DNA from: an uncultured Erwinia sp.
GTDB taxonomy: Bacteria > Pseudomonadota > Gammaproteobacteria > Enterobacterales > Enterobacteriaceae
Assembly (NCBI GenBank): GCA_913775305.1
Contig: CAJYIY010000018.1
Coordinates: 1 to 49,209 of the forward strand
Length of the DNA stretch: 49,209 nucleotides
Direction of reading: 5' to 3'
Each line of letters starts with the position of its first letter. The first letter of the stretch is position 1. The translations under genes were made by a program, and so were the position numbers. The notes beneath the pieces are model-generated. The model ran no database searches. It was not told the origin of the DNA and saw only the letters and a list, made by a program, of their open reading frames with translations. Below, piece after piece: positions 30,629 through 38,358 of the stretch.

Positions 30629-31820
30629 AACGTAAAGCCTCAGCGGGTTGAACGGCGGCCGCGCGCCAGGAAGGATAAAGCGTAGACAGCAGCGCGACGA
30701 CAATTGCCGTCACGGTAATGGTCGCTACCTGCGTCAGAGATATGTCAACCGGCAGCGCCGCGCCGTCCAGGAAGGCACCAATTACCGGCATCAGATTGTT
30801 CAGCTGGCTGGCCAGCAGCATACCGAGCAGCGCACCGACAACGGCACCGACCACCCCCGCACTGGCACCCTGCACCATAAATACCGACACAATTTGGCGG
30901 CGCGTCAGGCCCTGGGTTTGCAGGATCGCGACTTCGCCCTGCTTTTCCATAATCAGCAGCCCCAGTGACGTCACAATATTAAAAGCAGCCACGGCGACGA
31001 TCAGGCTGAGTAGCAGCCCCATCATATTTTTTTCCATCTTCACCGCCTGGAACAGCTCGCCTTTACGTTCGCGCCAGTCCTTCCACACCAGCCCTTCAGG
31101 CAGCTGTTGCTGGCTGACAACGTCAACGTTCAACGGCTTATCGAGCCATAAACGCCAGCCGGTGATATTGCCTGCCGGATAGCGCATCAGGCGCGAGGCA
31201 TCCTGCTGGTTAACGAGGATCTGGTAGCCGTCAACGTCGCTGTTGGCGGCAAAGGTGCCGATTACGGTGAACAGACGCTGGCTCGGAATCCGTCCCATTG
31301 GGGTGAACTGGCTGGCGGAGGGTACCATCAGGCGGATCTGTTCGCCGGGGTGAACGCCCAGCTGCGCTGCCAGCTGCTCGCCGAGGATGACGTTATACTC
31401 GCCGCTTTGCAGCTGCTGCTGCCTGACGTTTATCAAATAAGGCGTAAGCGGATCCGGCTCGTCGGGGGTGATCCCCAACATGACTCCAACGCCTACGCTG
31501 TGTGCGCTCTGCATCACCACCTCTCCGGTGGTCAGCGGCGCCACCCGGCTGATACCGCTGAGGTGCAGCGAATCGGCAGGCGTTTTCTGGGGGTTAACAG
31601 AACCGCTTTCGCTGGTTACCAGCGCCTGCGGCATTAAGCCGAGGGTATTTTGCTCCAGCTGATGCTCCAGCCCGTTCATAACCGACAGTACGGTCACCAG
31701 CGCCATAACGCCGAGCGTGATGCCGATAGCCGATAGCCACGAAACAAACCGCCCAAAGCGGTCGGAGGCGCGCCCGCGCATGTAGCGCAGGCCAATAAAG
31801 AGTGCGACAGGCTGATACAT
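30621..31820 (-). CDS. lolC: Lipoprotein-releasing ABC permease LolC
   Basis: Inner-membrane subunit of LolCDE that recruits LolA through its periplasmic hook. 399 residues from ATG 31820, the E. coli length and N-terminus ([17 protein letters not shown]). An N-terminal helix [21 protein letters not shown] and three C-terminal helices flank the periplasmic domain, which contains the [15 protein letters not shown] stretch. First gene of the lolCDE-nagK-cobB operon. A codon 9 bp earlier (31829) is an alternative start. Confidence 0.95.
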   Translation of the reverse strand: MYQPVALFIGLRYMRGRASDRFGRFVSWLSAIGITLGVMALVTVLSVMNGLEHQLEQNTLGLMPQALVTSESGSVNPQKTPADSLHLSGISRVAPLTTGEVVMQSAHSVGVGVMLGITPDEPDPLTPYLINVRQQQLQSGEYNVILGEQLAAQLGVHPGEQIRLMVPSASQFTPMGRIPSQRLFTVIGTFAANSDVDGYQILVNQQDASRLMRYPAGNITGWRLWLDKPLNVDVVSQQQLPEGLVWKDWRERKGELFQAVKMEKNMMGLLLSLIVAVAAFNIVTSLGLLIMEKQGEVAILQTQGLTRRQIVSVFMVQGASAGVVGAVVGALLGMLLASQLNNLMPVIGAFLDGAALPVDISLTQVATITVTAIVVALLSTLYPSWRAAAVQPAEALRYE

Positions 31821-32288
31821 GAAATCCATTTTTGCTAATGCAATAAGTGGGGGAATGATAAAGCTTAGTATCGCCTTATGGAACCACTAAGCCTCTGACA
31901 GTGCGCATTGTTTTGTCAATGGCTGAAACATCCGGCCCGATCTCAACGGCAGCGCCTGAAATATAGACGACTTTGACTCTCTTGCCCGCTCAGTCGCCTC
32001 ACTGCACACTTTTTTCATGCCCTGTTCATGAGGGACGCTGTGGAGAGAATCACAGCGCCCACATTGACGAAACTCAGGATGTGATGATTTTCAGAAAAGC
32101 CAGGCCAACTCTTGTTACTATAGAAACCAGGAAATTTCTTACTTACTAGCTTTTATCCAGCTCGTCACTGGTATGGCAGGCACGTGAGTTCAGGTTGTCA
32201 TCCGATGTGGGCGAGTAACCGGACGCAAGCCAGCGACGCAATGAAAGAGGCTACACGCAAACCCTGTCAGGCAGCACCGAGTCAGAAG
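31821..32288. other. Intergenic region lolC to diguanylate cyclase gene
   Basis: About 470 bp between divergent genes. It holds a 7-bp inverted repeat GCTTAGT/ACTAAGC (31863-31869, 31886-31892) just upstream of lolC and AT-rich stretches around 32100-32160 that may contain the promoters. I see no further gene. Confidence 0.5.
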
Positions 32289-33683
32289 ATGCCAAATAAT
32301 AAAAATCGTATTCACCAGGTTGTTGTTCTGTTTTTTATCGCCATTTTGCTGTCGGTTATTGGCCTGTCTCTCCGTAATTTTCAGTCTTTATCGATCTTTT
32401 GGCCGGGCAATGCGGTACTGCTGGGTTTACTGATCCGCTTTCCGGTTCTGGATAACCGTGTTTCACTGCTGGCGCTGTTTTCCGGCATGCTGGTCACCGA
32501 TTTGTGCTGGGGCACCCCACCGATGATTTCAGTCGGTGTAAATGTCGCCAACGTCACCTTTATCGCGGCGGCTCGCTGGGTCCTGCTCACCCGCCACTTT
32601 ACTCGCCCGTATTCGCGCCGCTTACAGTCACTGATACGCGTATTCCCGGCATCAATCGCCGGTGCCGCAGTCTGTGCAGCGTTTGGCGGGCTGGTCAGCG
32701 AGCGTTATTTTCATGACGATCTGTTTAAGGCCTGGTTCTCATGGTTTTCGGAGCAGATGTCGACTTCGATTCTGCTGCTACCGGCCGTCATCAGCCTGCC
32801 GCGATACGACGAACTGCGCCCGATGCTGAGAAAAACGTGTGAGAGTTCGCTACTGCCGATGATGTCGCTGCTGGTGACCTTCGCTCTGAGCATCTGGGTC
32901 GGCGGCGGTAGCAGCCTGCTGTTCCCACTCCCGGCACTGCTGTGGTGTGCTGTCAGCTATCCCCTGTTTATTGTCTGTTTACTGACGCTGATAACCGGCA
33001 TCAGCGAGATCATCCTGGTCGCAAGTCATGTCCTGAATATTCAGGGAGAGAACGATTTATTCCGTATTGACAGCCTGTCGGCGGCACGATTGGGTGTCGC
33101 CGCCATGACCATCAGCCCGCTAATCGTTTCGATCAGCATTGAGTTCAACAAAAAGCTGGTTGCGCGTCTTACTCATCGTGCGGATTACGATTTGCTGACC
33201 GGGGCATTAACCCGCAGCGGCCTGTCGTCGCATTTGCAGGCGCTACTGACTTCGCGTAACCGGCCACCGGGCTTTTCCGGTGCGCTGTTTCTGGTCGATA
33301 TTGACCATTTTAAGAATATTAACGACAGCTGGGGCCATGCCGCCGGTGATTGTGTGCTGGCACAAACTGTGCAGATTATCCAACAGGCGTTACCGCCTGA
33401 TTCGCTGGTCTGCCGGATGGGTGGCGAAGAGTTTCTGATACTGCTGGAATCGACAAACGAAGCGCGGGCTTTCCTGCTGGCGAACAGACTGCGTAACAGT
33501 ATCGAAAGTAACACCATTATGCATAACGGCAAGGATCTCAGCGTAACCGCCAGTATAGGCATCAGCCTGTTGACTATCAGCAGCGTACAGGCGCTGGAAG
33601 AAGCCATCAACCGCGCCGATGAGCAATTATATCTGGCCAAAAAGAGTGGCAGGAATCAGGTCAGGCCACAGTTTGTCCTGTAA
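32289..33683 (+). CDS. MASE1-GGDEF diguanylate cyclase
   Basis: Predicted membrane-bound enzyme that makes cyclic di-GMP. Residues about 8-290 form a MASE1-type sensor with about eight hydrophobic helices (SIFWPGNAVLLGLL is typical). The GGDEF domain follows with DIDHFKNINDSWGHAAGD and the active loop GGEEF at about 378-382. The residues at the inhibitory-site position are PPDS, not RxxD, so product inhibition is probably absent. I chose ATG 32289, which puts the first helix at the N-terminus. A GTG at 32184 would add 35 residues of poor composition; neither has a strong ribosome site. Adjacent to rcsA, as another cyclase gene (dgcQ/yedQ) is near rcsA in E. coli, but not the same protein. Confidence 0.87.
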   Translation: MPNNKNRIHQVVVLFFIAILLSVIGLSLRNFQSLSIFWPGNAVLLGLLIRFPVLDNRVSLLALFSGMLVTDLCWGTPPMISVGVNVANVTFIAAARWVLLTRHFTRPYSRRLQSLIRVFPASIAGAAVCAAFGGLVSERYFHDDLFKAWFSWFSEQMSTSILLLPAVISLPRYDELRPMLRKTCESSLLPMMSLLVTFALSIWVGGGSSLLFPLPALLWCAVSYPLFIVCLLTLITGISEIILVASHVLNIQGENDLFRIDSLSAARLGVAAMTISPLIVSISIEFNKKLVARLTHRADYDLLTGALTRSGLSSHLQALLTSRNRPPGFSGALFLVDIDHFKNINDSWGHAAGDCVLAQTVQIIQQALPPDSLVCRMGGEEFLILLESTNEARAFLLANRLRNSIESNTIMHNGKDLSVTASIGISLLTISSVQALEEAINRADEQLYLAKKSGRNQVRPQFVL

Positions 33684-33704
33684 AGCGCAGCGCAACGGGC
33701 CAGT

Positions 33705-33788
33705 CCCTGCCCCACGACTTAAAAGGTGCTGACGCTGTCGCCCTTTATTAATTGCAGTAATTAAGTGAAAAAAGGGACAGGAGCAGGG
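33705..33788 (+). repeat. Nested inverted repeat downstream of the diguanylate cyclase gene
   Basis: Outer arms CCCTGC/GCAGGG (33705-33710, 33783-33788), middle arms CTGT..CCCTTT / AAAGGGACAG (33735-33746, 33771-33780) and inner arms TTAATT/AATTAA (33748-33753, 33759-33764) can fold into one long stem. No T-run follows. It may be the structured 3' end of the cyclase mRNA. Confidence 0.5.
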
Positions 33789-34151
33789 CAATCAGCGAAT
33801 AAAGTCTCGCTGGCGGGAATTAAGTGCATATCTGTACACAGCTAATATAAATTTGTACAAAAAGGATTTTACTCGTTACCCAACAGCCGTGAATTCTTTA
33901 TGCACTGAAATCCTACGCCTGGCGTCCGTAATACGAAATTCAAATCATTGACAGAGAGAATCAGAGCGAGCGATTTGAGTATAGCGTCGTAATCGATAAA
34001 AGGAGGATAAAGCGATAAGTCGTTTTGATAAGGATCAATTTAACCCTATGTTTTCCATATCCATTTCACTCATTAATTCCTTAGAATGAAAGGTTTTTCA
34101 ACGCTGAAAAGAGCTGCTTTGCTGAATGAGATTTTTGTGATTGAATTGTTT

Positions 34152-34165
34152 TAAGAAAAATCTTA
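34152..34165 (+). promoter_or_regulatory. RcsAB-box-like palindrome upstream of rcsA
   Basis: TAAGAAAAATCTTA matches 11 of 14 bases of the RcsAB consensus TAAGAATATTCCTA and has perfect 5-bp arms TAAGA/TCTTA. It lies about 220 bp before the rcsA ATG. RcsAB autoactivation of rcsA is known in E. coli and Erwinia; its use here is an inference. Confidence 0.55.
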
Positions 34166-34382
34166 TCATGATTTTTAATCTTTTACGCGATAGTGACCGC
34201 GATTGCTGCGAGCCGCGCAGCCCCCTTTTCCAAGGATGAATCAATACGTAATCTGCCAGTGGTGGGTCGCGTTTTGTTGGCCGACATAACAAGAATGTGA
34301 ATTCAGAACGCTTTCTTTTAACACGCTAACGTGTCATTCATCGTTGACTTAAATGGATAACGAACTGGGAAGAGCCGCCAGA

Positions 34383-35024
34383 ATGCCGACCATAATTATG
34401 GACCCCTGTCATTATACCCGCGCAGGGTTGATCAGCTATATGACAACCAAAGGGATTAAAAGTAATAATATAACACCCGTTAATGGCATCGACAGGTTGG
34501 AAAAATGCTGTCAGCAGCTGCATCCCGGTGTGGTTTTTATCAATGAAGACTGCTTCATTAACGAACCCGAAGCCAGCCAGCAGCTCAGGAGTGCGATCGC
34601 TCAGCATCCGGACACGCTTTTCTTCATATTTATGGCTATCTCTAATAACCATTTTGAAGAATACCTTTACGTGCGCAAGAATCTGATTATTACTTCAAAA
34701 GCCATCAAGCCTGCCACCCTGGATCAGTTATTGGGCGATTATTTTCAGCAGCGGTTAAATCTTTCATCTCGCCAGTTATCAGGCAGGGATATCCATCCTC
34801 TGACGCTCAGCCAGACGGAATCCAATATGTTGCGGATGTGGATGTCCGGTCACGACACGAGCCAGATTTCTGACCAGATGCAGATCAAAGTGAAAACCGT
34901 TTCATCGCATAAGGGCAATATTAAGCGGAAAATTAAAACGCACAATAAGCAGGTGATTTACCACGTCGTCCGGTTAATGGACAATGTCACCAGCGGTATT
35001 TACGTCAATGTGCGCCAGGGTTAA
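34383..35024 (+). CDS. rcsA: Transcriptional activator RcsA of capsule synthesis
   Basis: LuxR-type partner of RcsB that activates exopolysaccharide genes (colanic acid, amylovoran or stewartan type). 213 residues, E. coli 207. The N-terminus [16 protein letters not shown] and [10 protein letters not shown] match E. coli RcsA. The C-terminal helix-turn-helix ([19 protein letters not shown] and [20 protein letters not shown]) is nearly identical. I chose ATG 34383, preceded by GGAAGAG, over an in-frame ATG at 34353 that lacks a ribosome site. RcsA is a Lon substrate in relatives. It is followed by dsrB, as in E. coli. Confidence 0.95.
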   Translation: MPTIIMDPCHYTRAGLISYMTTKGIKSNNITPVNGIDRLEKCCQQLHPGVVFINEDCFINEPEASQQLRSAIAQHPDTLFFIFMAISNNHFEEYLYVRKNLIITSKAIKPATLDQLLGDYFQQRLNLSSRQLSGRDIHPLTLSQTESNMLRMWMSGHDTSQISDQMQIKVKTVSSHKGNIKRKIKTHNKQVIYHVVRLMDNVTSGIYVNVRQG

Positions 35025-35035
35025 CAGCGGATGTT

Positions 35036-35057
35036 TAAGGGGGCAGTTACCCCCTTA
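35036..35057. terminator. Hairpin between rcsA and dsrB
   Basis: TAAGGGGG (35036-35043) pairs perfectly with CCCCCTTA (35050-35057) around a 6-nt loop, between convergent genes only 39 bp apart. There is a short T-rich flank on the left (TGTTTAA) and none on the right. Confidence 0.6.
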
Positions 35058-35063
35058 GCCTGT

Positions 35064-35252
35064 TCAGGGGTGAGGCTCGACGAAAACGCCCTCTTCGTGG
35101 CCCGATTCATTAAAGAACCAGATCCCCAGCGGATAGTCCTCCAGCGCGACCAGATACATCGTCCCCTCGTTAAAGGCTTCCACGGCCAGAACCGTGCCAA
35201 CCCGGCGCGGCCCGCCGTCCGTCTTAACCGTCACCTGCTGATTTACCTTCAT
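35064..35252 (-). CDS. dsrB: DsrB family protein
   Basis: 62 residues from ATG 35252, the E. coli DsrB length. [40 protein letters not shown]-type core (given in part) and the acidic C-terminus match. The protein is soluble and of unknown function; in E. coli it is RpoS-regulated and lies next to dsrA and rcsA. An in-frame upstream start at 35279 would add nine unrelated residues; CAGGAG lies 6 bp before the chosen ATG on the minus strand. Confidence 0.93.
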   Translation of the reverse strand: MKVNQQVTVKTDGGPRRVGTVLAVEAFNEGTMYLVALEDYPLGIWFFNESGHEEGVFVEPHP

Positions 35253-35322
35253 GAAAACTCCTGAGCAATTTTTTCCCATAGTTTAACTGAAAACCACATA
35301 CTGCGCAGGGGCTTAGCCTCAA

Positions 35323-35481
35323 TTATCGGCGGGCGATTACCCAGACGGCGTGAATGATTCCCGGAATATAACCACACAGAGTCAGCAGGATGTTCAGCCA
35401 GAAGGCGCCACCAAAGCCAACCTGCATAAATACGCCCAGCGGCGGTAAAAGAATTGCGATAACAATACGGATAAAGTCCAT
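35323..35481 (-). CDS. yqaE: Pmp3/YqaE-family small membrane protein
   Basis: 52 residues, the E. coli YqaE length. It starts MDFIRIVIAILLPPLGVF, continues with a Gly/Phe loop and NILLTLCGYIPGIIHAVW, and ends VIARR. Two transmembrane helices with the LLPPLGV and GYIPGIIHA signatures of the UPF0057/Pmp3 family. Members help maintain membrane potential under salt stress in yeast; the bacterial role is not settled. ATG 35481 is preceded by AAGGAGAAA on the minus strand. The same bases read in another frame give a longer but meaningless open frame. Confidence 0.92.
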   Translation of the reverse strand: MDFIRIVIAILLPPLGVFMQVGFGGAFWLNILLTLCGYIPGIIHAVWVIARR

Positions 35482-35742
35482 GTTTTCTCCTTTTGGGGTA
35501 ACTGCTGATAATCAGTATAGACAGCAATGCGAGCTCGTCAGACCCTTGCCGTCGACGACGGGCTTTTTCACTTTTTGCCGCTTCTCGCCGGGATTTCTGA
35601 CCCCGACGACACCCGGCACATACTCACTGCCCGCTCCCGGAGGCGCAGTTAAACTGTCAAGTCACCACGCAGCACGGGCTTTTTCCCCACGCGCGGTGGT
35701 GCCATTACTCACTCAGCCGCCCTGAACTGCATCGGGTCAGTG

Positions 35743-35820
35743 AAAAAAAAACCCCGGCCACAGGCCAGGGTAAATTGTTCACATAAATATAAAATTCGTT
35801 ACTCGGGGAAATCCCTTTAC
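35743..35820 (-). ncRNA. dsrA: DsrA small RNA
   Basis: On the minus strand the sequence GATTTCCCCGAGTAACGAAT, followed by TTT, matches E. coli DsrA at 20 of 23 positions over its rpoS-pairing region. This includes GATTTCC and TAACGAATTTT at identical spacing. The RNA ends in an intrinsic terminator: CCC.GGCC/GGCC.GGG arms (35752-35759, 35763-35770) and a 9-nt U-tract (35743-35751). A TAGATT -10-like element (35827-35832) puts the start near 35820, giving about 78 nt (87 in E. coli). DsrA is Hfq-dependent, activates rpoS translation and represses hns. In E. coli it lies between rcsA and dsrB; here it is beyond yqaE. Confidence 0.8.
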
Positions 35821-35846
35821 CACGCTAATCTATCCCAGTCTGATAT

Positions 35847-35860
35847 TAAGATTAATCCTA
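35847..35860 (+). promoter_or_regulatory. RcsAB-box-like site upstream of dsrA and yedP
   Basis: TAAGATTAATCCTA matches 12 of 14 bases of the RcsAB consensus TAAGAATATTCCTA. It lies 15-28 bp upstream of the predicted dsrA -10 and about 250 bp before the yedP-like gene, so either could be the target. Confidence 0.5.
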
Positions 35861-36110
35861 AGATTACTGGTTAATTTGTACAAGATTTTTCATTTTGTAC
35901 AGCAAAGCCGCGCCAGTGCTGCTTTTCAGTCGGATGTCACCGCCACACAACGTATATAAAAACAGCCACTTTTTAGGATTAATCTGTACCCAGGGTGAAG
36001 ATGCAGGCCGTCCGGTTACCATAAAGCAGAAAGGCTTCGACTATACTTGATGATTCTACTGCGATTTTCCTGCCGCATCCGTGTGGGATTTGTTCCTGGA
36101 GAGTAAGCCT

Positions 36111-36920
36111 ATGCCCGTTTTGCAGGATCCTTTGGTGATCGTGACCGACCTCGACGGTTCACTGCTGGATCATCATACCTACAGCTGGCAACCCGCCCGG
36201 CAGTGGCTGTTGCGATTAAAGCAGCACCGTATTCCGCTGGTTATCTGCTCCAGTAAAACGGCCGCTGAAATTGTGCCGCTGCAGCAGGAACTGGGGTTTG
36301 AGGGTTCGCCGTTTATCAGTGAAAACGGTGCCGTCGTTCGCCTCGGTGATGTTCAGACAGAGCAGTCCTGCCAGTTTGCCAGCCAGGACTACAGCGCTAT
36401 CTGCCACACTCTGCTGCGACTGCGCCAGCGTGAGGGTTTTAAGTTTACCGGCTTTGCCGACGTCAGCGAAAAAGAGATTGCGGAGTGGACGGGCCTGACA
36501 CCAGCGCTTGCCGCCCGAGCCAAAATGCGAGAGGCATCTGAAAGCCTGATCTGGCGCGACACTCGTCAGCGGTTTGATCTTTTCCGCAGGCAGCTCGATG
36601 AGGTACAGCTTGCACTGGTGCAGGGTGGACGATTCTGGCACGTGATGAGTAAGGGAAGCGGCAAAGGTGCGGCCCTGCGCTGGCTGCTGGCGCGTTATCC
36701 TTCCCCCGATGCTCCGTCCCGCCCTATTACCCTCGGTCTGGGCGATGGCCCCAACGATGCCCCGATGCTCGACAGCGTTGACTATGCTGTCGTTATTCGC
36801 GGCTACAGCAAGAATCCGCTACTTCTTGAGCGCGCCGATAAACAACATGTCTATCACAGTGCTGCCTTTGGCCCGGAGGGCTGGGTCGAAGGCCTCGATC
36901 ATTTTATCACTCCATCCTGA
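36111..36920 (+). CDS. yedP: Mannosyl/glucosyl-3-phosphoglycerate phosphatase family protein (YedP-like)
   Basis: HAD-superfamily phosphatase of 269 residues (E. coli YedP 271). The nucleophile motif is VTDLDGSLLDHHTY, motif II VICSSKTAAEI, and motif IV GLGDGPNDAPMLDSVDYAVV. The family dephosphorylates mannosyl- or glucosyl-3-phosphoglycerate to the compatible solutes mannosylglycerate or glucosylglycerate. The next gene, 29 bp on, is a matching synthase-like glycosyltransferase, which supports this role. ATG 36111 has GGAGAG at 36098-36103. E. coli has the phosphatase-like gene near rcsA but no synthase, so the pair is informative. Confidence 0.88.
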   Translation: MPVLQDPLVIVTDLDGSLLDHHTYSWQPARQWLLRLKQHRIPLVICSSKTAAEIVPLQQELGFEGSPFISENGAVVRLGDVQTEQSCQFASQDYSAICHTLLRLRQREGFKFTGFADVSEKEIAEWTGLTPALAARAKMREASESLIWRDTRQRFDLFRRQLDEVQLALVQGGRFWHVMSKGSGKGAALRWLLARYPSPDAPSRPITLGLGDGPNDAPMLDSVDYAVVIRGYSKNPLLLERADKQHVYHSAAFGPEGWVEGLDHFITPS

Positions 36921-36949
36921 CCGACAACATAAACCTCAAGGGGATAGCG

Positions 36950-38170
36950 ATGAGCGATTTTTACCAGAATGGCGTAATTACTAACTTTCATAATCTCACC
37001 GATCGCAGTCTCAAAGAGCTGGAAAAAGACCTGGTACGCTTCTCGCGCAAACGCAAAATGGGCCTGATTCTGCCCTCGCTGTTTTCTGAGCTGGAAGGCC
37101 CGGCACTGAACCATATTGTGGATGAACTGGCGCAGGTGCCCTATCTGTCAGAAATCGTCATCGGGCTCGATCGCGCCGATCGCGATCAGTTTCTTCACGC
37201 GCGTGAATTCTTTTCCCGCCTGCCGCAGCGCCACCGAATTTTATGGAATGACGGCCCGCGCCTGAAGGCACTCGATGCCGAACTGGACAGAGAGGGATTA
37301 TCGCCTTCCCAGCCCGGCAAAGGGCGTAACGTCTGGTTCTGTACCGGTTACACGCTGGCTTCTGACAAAACCGCCTGCGTGGCGCTGCACGACTGCGATA
37401 TCGTGACCTACGAACGCGGCATGCTGGCGCGCCTGCTCTACCCGCTGGCCAATCCCGACTTCCAGTACGAATTCTGTAAAGGGTTTTATGCCCGGGTGGC
37501 TGATAACAAGCTAAACGGTCGCGTGGGTCGATTGCTGGTTGGCCCGCTGCTGCGCTCGCTGCAAAAAGTGTACGGCCACTCTGAATACCTGGATTATCTC
37601 AGCAGCTTCCGCTATCCGCTTTCCGGCGAATTTGCCATGCGCACACACGTGCTGAACGGCATTAAAATTCCCGGAGACTGGGGGCTTGAAATCGGCGTAC
37701 TTTCAGAGATCTATCGTAACTACACTACCCGTCAGAGCTGCCAGGTTGAAATTGCAGATAATTATGACCACAAGCATCAGCCGCTGTCAGAAGAGGACGG
37801 AACCGGCGGGCTGCGCCGGATGAGCAACGATATTGTGCAATCGCTGCTGCGTAAAATGGCCACTATGGGGGTCAACATCACCAGCGATTCCTTCCGGGTG
37901 CTGAAAGCAACCTACTACCGCAATGCGTTGGATATGATGGAGATTTATAATCATGAAGCGGTCATGAACGGCCTGAAGTTCGATCAGCATGCCGAAGAGG
38001 CGGCGGTAGAAATGTTCACCCAGTCGATTCTGGAAGCCGGACAGGCGTTTATTGAACGGCCTAACGACAAGCCTTTTATCCCAAGCTGGAGCCGAATTCA
38101 GTCCGCTTTCCCCGATATCATGCAGCGCATCTATCAGGCGGTTGAAGACGACAACAGCGGTGATGTGTAA
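36950..38170 (+). CDS. Glucosyl/mannosyl-3-phosphoglycerate synthase-like glycosyltransferase
   Basis: 406 residues. A GT-A fold with MGLILPSLFSELEGPAL near the N-terminus, a nucleotide-sugar site around IVIGLDRADRDQF, and a DxD-like metal site CVALHDCDIVTYERGML; later DWGLEIGVLSEIY is also typical of the GT81/MPG-synthase-related group. These enzymes join glucose or mannose to 3-phosphoglycerate. With the upstream phosphatase the product would be glucosylglycerate or mannosylglycerate; glucosylglycerate is known as an osmolyte in Dickeya (Erwinia chrysanthemi), so it is the better guess. The sugar donor cannot be read from sequence. AAGGGGAT precedes the ATG. Confidence 0.82.
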   Translation: MSDFYQNGVITNFHNLTDRSLKELEKDLVRFSRKRKMGLILPSLFSELEGPALNHIVDELAQVPYLSEIVIGLDRADRDQFLHAREFFSRLPQRHRILWNDGPRLKALDAELDREGLSPSQPGKGRNVWFCTGYTLASDKTACVALHDCDIVTYERGMLARLLYPLANPDFQYEFCKGFYARVADNKLNGRVGRLLVGPLLRSLQKVYGHSEYLDYLSSFRYPLSGEFAMRTHVLNGIKIPGDWGLEIGVLSEIYRNYTTRQSCQVEIADNYDHKHQPLSEEDGTGGLRRMSNDIVQSLLRKMATMGVNITSDSFRVLKATYYRNALDMMEIYNHEAVMNGLKFDQHAEEAAVEMFTQSILEAGQAFIERPNDKPFIPSWSRIQSAFPDIMQRIYQAVEDDNSGDV

Positions 38171-38358
38171 AACAGCCAAAATCTGGATATTCGTTTAAAC
38201 ATTAACCAGGCAAACCGAGGCACTACCCAGCGGCCAGCAAAATAAAGGTATACTCGGCAAAGCTGAATTGGGGACCCCTGCTTTCAGCGCCATTGCAACC
38301 GACAGGCGTTATGGCGGCTCCCCTCTCTCCCATTTAAGTCGAGACTATCGAACTGAAT

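Larger units (their letters stand above)
33684..34382. other. Long AT-rich intergenic region upstream of rcsA
   Basis: About 700 bp without a credible gene. The left part has a nested inverted repeat (33705-33788). TCTGTACA (33831-33838) and TTTGTACA (33852-33859) follow. From about 33990 the sequence is strongly AT-rich, as expected for an H-NS-silenced rcsA promoter, and holds an RcsAB-box-like palindrome (34152-34165). An AAGGAGG at about 34001-34007 is followed by no usable reading frame. Confidence 0.6.
35482..36110. other. Intergenic region yqaE to yedP with dsrA and regulatory repeats
   Basis: About 630 bp without a protein gene. It contains the DsrA small RNA on the minus strand (35743-35820), an RcsAB-box-like site (35847-35860), and TTTGTACA twice (35875-35882, 35894-35901). 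It also contains TAGGATTAATCTG (35974-35986), an inverted near-copy of the RcsAB-like site. The part between 35482 and 35740 shows nothing I can name. Confidence 0.6.

Noticed and set aside
33998-34090. Possible small gene after the AAGGAGG near 34001
   Set aside because: The next start codons give only stops or a 13-codon frame. No conserved peptide is visible.
35249-35527. A 92-residue minus-strand frame over the yqaE region
   Set aside because: It is out of frame with YqaE, whose 52-residue protein, ribosome site and family signature explain the bases.
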